The notes under the pieces: generated by a model
Databases searched by the model: none
What the model saw: only the letters and a program-made list of their open reading frames with translations
Told to the model about the DNA's origin: nothing
Made by a program: the position numbers and the translations under genes
Source of the DNA: Trichoplax adhaerens
Lineage: Eukaryota > Placozoa > Uniplacotomia > Trichoplacea > Trichoplacidae
DNA length: 64,000 nucleotides
Reading direction: 5' to 3'
NCBI RefSeq assembly: GCF_000150275.1
Contig: NW_002060944.1
Span: 8,952,159-9,016,158, forward strand
Part shown: positions 48,592-61,095 of the stretch, piece by piece
Layout: each line of letters opens with the position of its first letter
How positions within the stretch are numbered: position 1 is the stretch's first letter

Positions 48592-51500
48592 TTTTCAATC
48601 CTTGCAACGATGGACCAATGCTATGGTAGTGTTATATCAATCTCCTTGTCAATCAACCGATCCAATACTGTAGAATCAAGGTAATGCCTAATTGCTTTGG
48701 ATTTCTTCTCACTCTTCAAGCACACTATCCGATGCCTTCTCGTCCAATCGATGTAATTGAGTCAGGAATATTGAGTGCAATCAAATAAACTTGCAAGAAG
48801 TGAAAATAACTCACTAGCTTCTGATTCTACCGCAGGCAATACCCCGGTTGCGCCTGGTGGGTTAGCGATCCTGGTACGCCAGGACTACAGTATACTGTAC
48901 TGTATTGTGGTAGGTGCTACGATGGACCAAGATACTGTACACTGTAGATTAGGGTACAGGACACTGTAGCAGGATACTCTCCCGGTTGGGTCCACTGTAC
49001 CTCCATGAAAATTTTGGATTGTCTTTTTTTTTTTGTTGGAATTCATTTTTAATTTTCTTATTCCATTCAATTCCTTGCCCTATACCATTCAATCCCTTGC
49101 CCTATACCATTCAATCCCTTGCCCTATTCCATTCAATTCCTTGCCCTATTCCATTCAATTCCTTGCCCTATTCCATTCAATTCCTTGCCCTATTCCATTC
49201 AATTCCTTGCCCTATTCCATTCAATCCCTTGCCGTATTCCATTCAATTCCTAGCCCTATTCCATTCAATTCCTTGACCTATTCCATTCAATTCCTTGCTC
49301 TATTCCATTCAATCCCTTTACCTATATACCAACGCCATGACAGCGTTGGTGTTGAAAACGAGACAGCCAGTTCCGTTTCCTTTTTCTCTCCAGAGTTACC
49401 ATGAGTTGATCGAGACACTTTTCTTCTTTACTCACAGCTTTCTTTTCTCTTTTCAAAGTTGCTTACGCCAGACTCGATTACAGTACAACAACAATAAAAC
49501 CAAAGCACAGTATGCAGTCTCTACTGCATTGGCCATTGTGTCTGCGAGAGAAGGGAGAGGATAAAAGACGGCGATTACAAGGTTTTTGTTTTTCTTTCAC
49601 TTTCTGATCTTCCAAGTCCAAATTATCCTCTCAAACAGGTCTAAACCAAGGCACAACAGTAGCCACCATTGGCCAATATGGACTCCCATATTGATCTTGC
49701 ACCGGTGTCTACCCACAGCGTGACGTCCATCTGACCGTTCGTCCCAGTACTTTTCGACACGAACAGACAACCAGCTAGGCACTACTTAACCCGTCTACCC
49801 GCACTGGAAAGAAATGGTTGCTGCTTATCGAGAAGATGGATATCGAGTTTACCAACTACTTTAAACTAATCTGGTTGGGGTACAACTAATTTATTGCTGC
49901 TATAATATGGACTTGTAAATTCGAATCAAAAATGAAAAATTGGCTAATAATTGGATATTTCTATCGTGTCTCCTCTGCGATGGACTATACTGTACTGGAT
50001 AGTGGATAGTAGCGCCTTTGTTGTAATAACTTTGCTTTCCAGCGATGCTCCACCATACTTGTTCAATCGAGATGGCCACTAAATTGCGCCCTTGATCTCG
50101 ACATAAGTACATATATAACAACGCCTAATCACAGACATGATAAGAGGGCTTTAGCTTGGTACTCAAAACAGAACGTGCACAGCTAGAATAGGATATACTT
50201 TGGATTCATGTACGTTGCTTCATTTTTTTGACGTACTTAGACAACACTCACTCGACACAAACTTAGCCCTAAAACAGTTATGATCACCCTATGAGTATTT
50301 CATATTGTCAGGATAAGCTACGAACAGTAGAATGATAAAAAAAAATGGAGTGAAGAACAACACACTTTATTCTTTGACTCGATGTCACAAATTCTTCACC
50401 GATTTTTTATACGGTAGAGTGAAAAACAGCGATCGACGAAGAAGAAACAATGTAGAGTTTATCGTAGCGGCCGTTCTCTCAAATAACATATTCCACTAGA
50501 TATTTCTTCCAGCAGTGAAAACCGGAATGGATGCTTTTAGCCTATCAACTCGAGAGTATATACCCTATGTATATATATAAACCTCAATCTTGGAATCGAG
50601 CTAAAATGAAATGTCATCCTAAGACGTATTAAGCTTGCTTTCCAAATTTGAATGTTGCAATTATTATTGATTGTGTAGCTATCTGAAACATATTTAGCTT
50701 GGTTATACTAGAAGAAATACAAAACAATTTGAGGATGATGAATCATTGGAATGTCCTAAGCAACGCATGCAAAGTTGGCTAGTACAATAACAAAATGTGC
50801 GTGAGACCATGCATCAGAAAATAGAAGATAATGAGACTGGATGCGTACGGCACTACCTTGGATATTCCCATTAATTAAGTTAATGCAAGACGAAGATTGC
50901 GGTTATTCACAATCAATAAGCATTTTCAAGAACGTCTAGAATAACACAAGATATTGGCTTGGCAGAACCGCTCTTCAGTCCTATTGCAACACAATGAAAA
51001 GCAGTCATTGCAGTTGGAATAGACTGAGAGAGAAGTTACCCTTAACCAAATTACCAGTATAATAAGAGCTATCGTAACAATAGAAAGTAGAATATGCTTA
51101 AAACATTATACAGTTCATTCTCCTATCCACTAAAATGATTAAAAGACAATGCTTACAACTCCATGTGACGCAATAAGCCATAGCCAAAAAAATACTTCTA
51201 TAATGCATTTAAATGTCATGTGGAACAGTATGTTACCCATGTGGAACTAGATGAAAACAATTGTATTTATTAAAAGGAAATTGCAAGATTGTTAATTTTT
51301 AGATGAAAACAAATAAATTACTCTTGATCATTCTATAGTAACAAAAATACGGCCTAATTTGATGACTAAGATGATTTAAAATTTGCATAACAACACCCTA
51401 CAAGTCACAAAATCATTCTGTCTTATCTGTTACCCTCAAAATGGAAAAGCCTAATTGATCCGCATAACAGCATTGATGAATAAAAATGAGTATTGATATC

Positions 51501-53021
51501 GTATCTTACCATCGATGCACGCGTCGAACTATATAAAATACTCTGTAAACAACAACAAAAAAAAGCAAGTACGAGTAGTATCACACTGCTGCAAAGAAAC
51601 AACACCAAAATGTAAGAATATTTGATTGCTAGAAAGAGGAAAAGAAACCTAAAATACTACTATAAAATAGCTAATCAAAGAGTGTATAAATATCATACAC
51701 TACGATTATTATACATTCACGAAAGAATGAAGAAAGTCAAGGAAACATACTGTCAGTGCATCTTACTTTGACAGGGAAAAAATTAAAGCTGCAAGCCAGC
51801 TAAAGCCCTCATGCTTATATTTGGAAATAAATACTACTGTATTTTTAATGCGACATATCAAGATCAATTTATGGATCTTAGGAATGACCGCAACGTAACA
51901 GTATACTCGTATATATATAAAATATGTATGCTGGAATATGTTGGCCAGTAGAAGATTTTAAAGAGTATTATAAACGATGAAATGTACCCCAAGGTTGAAT
52001 ACTAATTTTGCGTTTACTGGGCAACTGTAGCTAAATCATAAACCAAACACCATATCATCGTAAAACAAACGTACTATTTAAAATCGGCCCAATAATTTCT
52101 GAAAAATGCAGTCTACATTCTGCCAACATCGCTGTGTCATACAGTACCACATGAGAGCGAATTTTCGCATGGGTTATAGTTTCAATCTAGTTTGCAAAAT
52201 GGACAGAATTAATATGAAAATATCATAAAGTCCCTAGAGATCAACAAGGTAACATTCGCGTAAGTACAATTATATACCAAAACTTCAGTCACAAATTTCA
52301 TTAATATAGACCCTCCGTCTTCCGTAGCCAAGAGCAAATTAGGCAGTCTAATGTACTGTAATAATAATATTTATACAGTAACAAAAAATAAAAAATCGCT
52401 AGTGTTATGGTAAAAAAAGGATGAAACGGGAATCTTATCAGATATCGCTAACTTCAGTTAGAAAAGTCTAACGTTTTAGTTTTAAAATTCAGCAATGTAA
52501 ACGTATATATCGGTACCTCCCTCGAAAATTAGCTTATCATGACTAGATAGATATGAGCTAACCCCTAATACTCAAGAATTTTAAATCATTGCATCCATAC
52601 AAGTGAAAAATTGACTAGATATACATTGCTAACTTAGATTTTACGTATTTTATTGCTCCATCCTTGCTATATTTAGCTAAGGACTAGTAGATTCTCTTCT
52701 ACGAATCCTTGATTTAGCAAATACTTTTATTCTCATCATTACTACGATATAATTTCAGCCGATATCTAATTAACCGCATAATAGATAGAAATAGCCTTTA
52801 GCAATAAAGGCTTTATCAATCATAATCGATCATGATCTCTTGATCTATATTCCATGAGGATTAGCATAAAAATATTGATTACATACACAATACGCAATAA
52901 ATGCACAAATGTAAAGACACCTTGATTAATTAATTTAAAATCTAATTTAGTCTAGTATTTAAAATGCAAGTAGATAAATCAAGCAGTATTGATTTCACGG
53001 AGGAATATTCGGCACTTTGAA
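48592..53021. other. Intergenic region between TRPA 3' end and STAT-B 5' end
   Basis: This 4.4-kb region must contain the STAT-B promoter and the TRPA 3' untranslated region. It holds the 22-bp minisatellite at 49061-49322 and is less AT-rich at about 48700-50100. Around 48890-48965 there is a cluster of overlapping TACAGTA/TACTGTA palindromic motifs. Several 60-75 codon frames (for example 49597-49782 and 49900-50121, minus) have no motif or splice context. No gene was identified. Confidence 0.5.
49061..49322. repeat. 22-bp minisatellite, about 12 copies
   Basis: The unit is TTCCATTCAATTCCTTGCCC plus TA, with minor variation (ATACCATTC; AATCCC in place of AATTCC; GCCGT, GACCT, GCTCT near the 3' side). 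It lies about 470-730 bp upstream of the STAT-B start codon. A 22-bp unit without stops in two plus-strand frames gives overlapping open frames (48986-49276 and 49033-49404) with a 22-residue period; both are artefacts. Confidence 0.95.
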
Positions 53022-56000
53022 TCAGATACAACGACTTTTACTTCCTGATAGAACCAAAAGTTCTCTTATCATATCTTTAGCGCAACCGATATCCGATTTG
53101 ACGTCTTCGAGATTGTCTCTAATCTTGTTTATCCTGCGTTATTACGGATAAGTGATTGTTTTACCGCAGAATTAGTTTTATGACAATATTTAATCTTTTA
53201 AAATTTGAATATCAAAGTCTATAATTTTATACGATGTAAATAGTTGCTCACTGCTATTTTAAAATATTGCAAATTCCTCTTTTTAATAATTCATGCTAAT
53301 GATTAAATTAATTCATGATTGTCGTCGCTTAACTTACTCATTTTCCTGTCTTTTAATTTGCCATGCCAAGTCACATTTCTGAACAATTTGCGATTTTTCT
53401 TTATGTATACTTGCTAATGAAGATGTCTTTATCCAAATAAACTAACAAATTGTACGTTAGAGACAAATTAAAGTGACAACGATCTTAAAAGTCTAGAAAA
53501 ACATAAAATTATAGAGTGGTTGTTCTCACTTTCTTAAATTTATTTCTAGGCCCATTTACGAAGATTGTAATGCTTGGTTTGTAAAGTCGCCGACGAATAT
53601 ATAATGGTAACGTTCTATTAAATTCATTTATCATGCATATGTCCATGGTAATGCCAGTAATATGAGCATTGCGTTGAACTTTATTAATATCACCCACTGC
53701 TAGACCAATCTTAAAAATTGAGAGAAAAGTTAATTTTATTTTTAACATACTAAATTACTAGCAATAAAACGAAGATTACAATAAATGAGACTGGATGATC
53801 AGTTTAGAATCATGCAACAAGTTAAATGAGATTATCTTTAGTCATTATCCTGTATAATAAGCCCTGACTATATAGAAATATACGTTACGCAACTTCCAAG
53901 CGCATTAAGGATTTTCGAGGGGATAATTTATAATAGAGATCATAAGCTAGAGCTTTACATAAAATTTCAACTACAAAGGTTAGCATACCAATAAATTAAC
54001 TAATCCAAGATTAACCAGAACAATAAGCATAATAAAGAAGGCAAATCCAAGACCAGTATTTGACAAATTACCAGAGAAATGCAATTCTCTAACCATCTCA
54101 GCAAAGTTAATATCTCCAACCATCATCATCATAGTTCTAACGAAAGCAATGTGGAACCAATAAAACTCGAGCTGTAACAGAAATTATTTTATCAATAATT
54201 TAAATTACTGATATGGTATCTGATTCCAAAAAGCAACTCATGCTTAATCTAATATAAAGGTATCCTTCTTGAAAAAATATTAATACTGTGCATCATCCTG
54301 AAATAATGAAATGCAAAGTTAACGCTATCGTGATAGAAAGGTGCTGTTGATTTTCAACTCCTTAAGAATATTATTTATCAATTACCGTACCTGAGAAGGA
54401 AAGGTTAAGCTGAATGCAAGGGTAAAAGCAACAATAATGAGTATGACGATAAATATCACTTTCATAATAGTCATGATAACTTTATGAAACATAATGATGT
54501 AAATTCCAACTTGTCTTGCTCGTTGAAAATAAACCAAAACATTAATGTAAGCTAAGAAGACAGCAACCGCCCCAATCTGACATCTAAAGTAGGTCAAAGG
54601 TTCATATATTGGTAGTGAAAATAATGTTGAGGTGATGATTAGCAAGATATCCAATATATTGAACAAAATAGAACTGAAGTAATGGCATTTCTAGGTAAAA
54701 AATTGAACAAATGAATTTTAGAACGCGAATACCATCAAGTCTTCACATGATAAAGTAAGAATAATATACAGATGTTCGTAATGCTTGTACTGGGTCAAAA
54801 TTTGAATATCAGCAAAAATGATGTACCATAAAATACGCAACCAATAAAATTCGGCTTAAAGCAAGGCATGATAAGATCAAAATAGCAATTCGGCCGCGTA
54901 TGTCAGCTTCCTGTAGAGGTAACAATAAAATCCGATATAATAAATTGCGGCACTAATTATATCACATAATATTAAAATATAATTAGATGTAAATCTACCA
55001 TACAAATATTAAATTAGTTAAATTAACTTATCAAAGATTACATCAGTAAATAAATTTATTTTAAGTACGCAATTCAAATATTTTAAAGTATAATAAATTC
55101 TACTGACTAGAATCAAGGCCTGTAGTCATGCTTACTATTAAAAATAGAATCACACTAGTAACTGATTTCGGAACATTTACCGTTGGTGGCCGACTAGGTG
55201 TTAAAGCCACTGGCCCTTTCATTACATTGGAATAATTATTTGATATTCCAAGAAATCCATATATTTCAATAGTAATGTTTGTTGAAGTTCCAATTAAGTA
55301 GATAATGAAGTATAATGCTTGAATATAATATAGAAAATTTAGCCCAGATTGCCTAATTGTAAAAATAGAGTAATGCCTATCAATAACTTACTCTTAGACA
55401 TTTAACACACTGCGTGGTATGATGAGTATCTCTTAAGCAAGGAGCGAATATTTTCTAGCGCCAAAGCAATTATGAATTTAAACTGAATCGTGCTTAGACA
55501 ATTAACTTACCATTTCTGACAACGATATGCACTAATTAATGGATGTGTTAGCAATTTTTTCTTTCCTAATTCTGCCATTGTCTAATAAAATCATTTTATT
55601 TAGATAATTAAATTTACGAAATAGTTTAATTTTTAATAAAGATGGAAAATTTTATAGATTTTCAACTGCAATCGAGATAACTTACTACTATGGCAAGATA
55701 TCTATTTTGTATATCTTTTAATTGACAATCATCTGGCCTTGATTCAAGGAATTGGAAATTATACGTAATCTTGGATTTACATACATGGTAAAAAGTTCGT
55801 AAAATCAAATGCAAATTAAATTATGCAAAATACATTGTATGAATCGTTTTACAATAAATTACCAATCATCGTAAACAATCTACAATTTTAGCTAAGATCC
55901 TACTTAAAGGTTAATCAGGTTACTACCGCATCTTACAGTTCTATCCGGATCATCATAGCTGTGATTTGAATGATAAATGCAGCGATCCATAACAGCCTGT

Positions 56001-59000
56001 TTAAGATTAAATTGATGCTCTTACTTCAAAGTATTACCTATTTAAGTTCTATAATTAGATATACGTATTACTTTGATAATTACCTCAGCTGCAATAGGCA
56101 TCTTTTCAATTAATCTCTTCATAGGCGTATAGCCATCAAGTGATCTAGACATCATAACCCTCTCCCATCTGAAGGGCATTTAGTAAGTAGAATTAATCAT
56201 ATACAAACTGACTGTTAATATAATATTCAAACTTATGTAATTTGATAGCAATTTAACTTCCTTTCCACCTCAGCAAGTCAGTAATTATTTCAGACAAAGA
56301 CCCACTATACTAACCCTTTGCTCTTTATTATAGCTACAGCTACTTCTATTTGATTGTATTCAATTGCGACATCTAAACATGTCTGGTTCTTGTCATTAAG
56401 AGCAGTAATTGGAGCACCTTCAAGTAATAAGTGCTCGATGACGTCTACATGACCATTTATGCTGGCAATATGTAGCGGTGTATTCTAAATGAAGTTAAAT
56501 TGCGATTAAATAATTGCATAAATTTATCCTATTGATTGTATAATTATTACATACGGATAATGTTTTATGACAGACTTATCATCCTAGTATCAGTACGAAA
56601 CTATAATGGTCTATTTGCAAATGCTAACATCGTTTTTATTACGACAATCAATTTTTGCGCTGTGATCCAAAAGTACGGATATAACATCCCTAAATCCAGA
56701 TTTGGCAGCGACATGAATTGGTGCACCAAAACAATTATCCCTAAAAATGTCAAATATGAATTAGATATTTATTTACAAATTCAAACATTTTAAAATTCAG
56801 TGCCATTGGAATGTAAGATTTTAAATTTCATTTATGTTACCGATAAGCAAAAAGTCAAAATTTGAAGTTCACATCAATGAATCATAAAAATAAGTGAACA
56901 CTAGAATGGAAGAAATTTACGGCATTAAAAGTATAACAGGAAGGTAATGTACCTCGCCTCAGGATCAGCACCATATTTTAATAGTAATTTGACAAGTCTT
57001 TTGCTACCGTTAATGGACGCAAAATGCAGTGGCCGTTGACCAACTTTGTTCCTAGCGTTAACATCAACTTCACTTCTCATGTTACAGATCATTTCAACCA
57101 TATCGTAATGATCATTTTTGGTTGCTAAATGGATGGCAGAATTCTCTTCATTATCTGTGCTAGTAACTTTAGATCCCTTCTGCAAAAGGTACTCAACAAT
57201 CTATTGTTATAGAAGAAATTACAGTTTAAAAAAATTCTGATACACGGGTATCTAGTTTTTAGATAGAAGTGTATTTTAAATTTCATGCAAATTAATGCCC
57301 ATTAAGGCTTAGTACCTGAGAACATTTAATACTAACTGCAGAATATTGATACCTAATTATACGCTTAGTAGCCTTAGTCATAGCGTTTAAGTCACGAAAA
57401 TACTTCAGAATCGAATGAATGGAAGAAAATATGATGGTGATAATTGGCTACGTAAATCAGATGTAATACTACTAGCAAATGAAAGTTTGAGCGCTTCCAG
57501 AATATGTCAGTTATCATAATTACCGTAGCAGGTCCTCAAGTAGTAAACTCTATATGTGTAATACTTAGCAGAGCATAATGAAAACTATAAGATTTGTCAA
57601 AATTTAATCTAAATTTTTTGAAGAGCGCGAGTCTTAGTGTTTCCACTTGAAGGAGCAATTCATCTTTAAATTTGTTAATTTAGGTATACAATAGAAATAT
57701 TACAAGTAGTTGTTTACATAACAATCTGAAAACTTTCACTGACAAGCTCCTCAGTTCACAGTAAAATTTGCTTGGGCTATTAAAATTATGGGAGATATAT
57801 AAACAATCATCCAACATCGATGTCTCAAACATTGACCACACCTGGCAATCTCCTTCTCGAGCAGCAATTAAAAATGGTGTGAATCCTCCACTATCCTTCT
57901 TCCCTGACATGCAGTTGCAACATTCCTGAAATAATACCGATAGTCCGTTCCAAATATAAAATACACGGCAATTGTAGAAATATTATTGAGCTTAGCTTTC
58001 AAATCAATCTGTATATTACCAAGATTAATATAACGCATGGATTTACTGCTGGACAATATTATATCACAATTAAAGTATATATATATTCGAATTGGTTCCA
58101 GTCTGTCTTACATCTAATAAAAATTTCAAGATTTTGAAGCTACGCTGCTGAGCAGCAAGATGCATTACTGTCTTGCCAGTTTTGAGACAGCAGGATTTTT
58201 CAGCTCCTAATTCTAGTAAAAGACGACAAGCTTCGAAGTATCCTTTCCATACGGTGTACATCCAAGGGGTAAAATCGTCAACATCTTCTATATCAATATT
58301 TGCCCCCTACGAGTTGATAGTGCCACAAATTTTTTAGAACTAATTTAAAGCAGCTAATGGTTATAATTAATCAAAATTGCCAAATGTAAATTCATCAAAA
58401 TTTGCATTCAAACAGACTGTAATCTATTACTGACTTGACTAATTAAATATTTCATCATCTCAGGGTGATCAGCACAGGCAGCCTTGTGTAAGCTAGTCAT
58501 TTCAAAGTTGTCTCTAGTATCAATCAATGCACCATTATCAACAAGCAATTTAGCGATATCAACATTGCCAGATGTAGCAGCGTAATGCAGTGGCGTTAAT
58601 AATTCATTCTGAAATTTGAATGGTTATAGAGATGATATTGAGATTATTTCCTTTAAACTAGTGAATTTTATTTGAATATTTCATATTATATGCCATTACA
58701 GTCATGGCATTCACGTCGGCCCCTTCATCAATACAACGCTGTACAATCTAGATCAACGGAATAGAAACAGTTAGCGATGCTACTTTGATCATTCAAATAC
58801 GTCTTCTTATCCGTTCATTTATAAGGTTACATCTATTACTTTATGTAAAATGCTAAGTATAAATAAGAATTCTAATAATATACCTCTAGACAGCTGCCAT
58901 CTACAGCAATATGAAGAGTAGAGACATTTTCTTTATCGCAATGTTCAATAACATTAATTCCTAACTGTTTAGCTAAATAAGCACAATTTATAGGTTATTC

Positions 59001-61095
59001 CATTTAAAGGTGAAATGTAATTTTTCATAAAATTTTCAATATTTAGACTACATGCAATCAACTGTACCTCGATTTAAAATCAACATAAATCCTTCATAGT
59101 TCTTCCTTGTAGCGGCATAGTGTAAAGGTGTACGACCGCGAACGGCTGGATTGGTAATATCCGCATTAGCTAACAACTGAAAGTACGAAAAAATACTTCA
59201 GTTTAATATAACAATATAAAAATTCTGCTAATATCAATCTGTTTCAATTCAGAATGAAAAAATGTTTTTACCAGAGCTGAAACAATTTCATTACAACAAC
59301 GAAAGGTGGCCAAATGCAACGGTGTTCGGGAATCTTGACATACGCTATTAATCAGCTCTGGACGCTTTGCACATCGGTTAATAAGGTACTATACGATAGC
59401 ATGATCAAAGCAGTCTAAATTAAAATCATAAACATCAACTTTCTAATGTTCCAGTTCGAAAACTAGGCTGTATAACAAAAATCAGCTTATCTTCATAGTA
59501 TTACGTGATTATATATATATTAGGACACCTACTGTGGCAATATTAGTATGGCCTTTCGAGCTTGCATAATGTAATGGCTGAAGACCAAACTTATCATTTT
59601 TGTCTAGAGCAGCTCCTCTCTCAACTAAAACCTTGACAGTTTCATAGCTATTCTCCTTTATTGCTATATGTAGTGGACCAATAAAATCTTCTCCTCCCGA
59701 TATATTAATGTCTAATGCAGACAAGTTATTCAAGTTTAATTTAATTTCGAAAATATCAATTTGCTATTATGAAATTTATAAGTTAAGAAAAAAGATTAGT
59801 CTGTACTAGTTATAATAATACACATAGCATACAAATATTGTATCACTACCTGCCCCATTATCCAACAGAAAATATACAACATCAACATGATTATTAGCTG
59901 CAGCGTAATGTAGCGGAGTGTATAGATTTTCATCAGCGACATTAATTGCTTTTTTGTAGTTAGAGTTACGAAACAATGTCTTAACAACATGAAGTAAACC
60001 CATCCGGCATGCCTATTAAGATAGCAGGATGTAAAAAATTTAAGGCTGGTCGCTCATTATTTGCTTATTCTATAGTAATACCTTTCGATTATAGTTATAG
60101 AATTACATCAATAAATATGATAATCTCGAATATCAATAGTTCAAAATTTAAGGACAAAAAATTATAAAAATGAAACAAATGAAAGATTTTCTGTGCAATT
60201 ATTTATTATGGAGCATATTTTTCAATCTTAGAAATAATCAGAATTAATATTAAACATTGTATTAGTGCAGGCTTTCAAGCATGAATTTCTGATAGGAAAA
60301 TTATAATTCAGTGAAGGAGGACGAGCCTAGCCAGATACTACATCGATAATTATATCGATGTAGTTGTAACACTTTATATTACGATTAATTTAGTCGATAG
60401 TGCATAAGATGATTTTTTAATGAAAAAACTGTAGTATGATAGTTATTTATGGTTATGATCATATTTCTTGTAATTTCTATAGCGTCCAATTATTTATCAA
60501 TAATTAAAACAGGGAAAACTCTATCAATTGGAAATATAAATGTTGGCAATTTTCATATTTTTGCATTAGATTAGCCTTAGGTAACTATTATCGACGTTGT
60601 ATGCTGTTTTAATAAAATGGCCGGCATATTATGTTAAACTAAAATTTAAATCTTTCACATTTATCAAATAATAATAAATTTGCATATTAAAGTACTGCTA
60701 GTTTAACAAAACTTAATACTCATATTCGCAAGCAATTACGAGTATTAAGTTGAGTTGAACTAGTCCAAGGTCGATAGAATATTATATATAGATTATAAGT
60801 TATCACTTTATCGCNNNNNNNNNNNNNNNNNNNNNNNNNNNNNNNNNNNNNNNNNNNNNNNNNNAGATAATTTTACAAGTGTACTTTGCCTTCGAATTTG
60901 AAACGGCTGTCTTATAGCAACATCGACCGTTGTAATGCCTGACGGTTGATCCTCAGCGCTAATTGGAGAGGGCAAAATTTGCGGAAAAGCCGTTATATTG
61001 GCTGCTAATGATGATAATGCCGACCCATAAGAACCTCTATCACTTTTGATAGAGGTTCGCGAATTCATACGAATTGTTTTACCAATCTTGCTCAT
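53022..61095 (-). CDS. TRPA1-like ankyrin cation channel, 24 visible exons, about 1,117 aa plus gap
   Basis: Exons, 5' to 3': 61095-60865 (runs into the N gap), 60012-59850, 59711-59533, 59388-59272, 59176-59068, 58972-58884, 58747-58700, 58608-58435, 58306-58112, 57925-57842, 57200-56953, 56740-56629, 56484-56315, 56168-56084, 55996-55937, 55769-55686, 55581-55511, 55352-55181, 54910-54827, 54690-54391, 54171-53989, 53709-53530, 53441-53338, 53133-53022. Phases match from exon 2 on; human TRPA1 is 1,119 aa. Exons 2-13 encode a long ankyrin array (TPLHYAAANNH, TPLHYAATSGN, RPLHFASINGS, APIHVAAKSG and others). The pre-S1 linker has WERVMMSRSLDGYTPMKRLI and ITYNFQFLES. S1 is LNFLYYIQALYFIIYLIG; S4-S5 has IGAVAVFLAYINVLVYFQR. 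The pore is MMMMVGDINF, keeping the GDIN filter with its Asp. S6 ends LVNLLIGLAVGDINKVQ. The last two exons give a charged, probably coiled-coil tail (EINKIRDNLEDVKSD), as in TRPA1. A CCNC cluster opens exon 10. Family role: non-selective, calcium-permeable plasma-membrane channel gated by irritants, temperature or other stimuli; the stimulus here is unknown. Confidence 0.94.
60815..60864. other. Assembly gap (50 N) cutting TRPA exon 1
   Basis: A run of exactly 50 N, the usual placeholder for an unsized gap. Coding sequence (STLVKLS) runs into it from the 61095 side. The other side (60814 downward) is intron-like, so the end of exon 1, its donor site and possibly further exons are missing. 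The next exon (60012) starts in phase 0 with an ankyrin segment. Confidence 0.98.

Noticed and set aside
49033-49404. 123-codon and overlapping 96-codon plus-strand frames with FNSLPYSIQFLALFHSIP-like repeats
   Set aside because: Both are the 22-bp minisatellite read in two frames (66 bp = 22 residues). Neither resembles a real protein.
57680-57910. 76-codon minus-strand frame after GFTPFLIAAREGDCQ taken as one exon
   Set aside because: Past 57842 the ankyrin pattern stops; a CAG|GTGTGG donor joins in phase to the exon at 57200, which resumes the ankyrin repeat.
60808-61095. 95-residue frame running through the N gap
   Set aside because: Residues across the N run are undefined; only 61095-60865 is real coding sequence.
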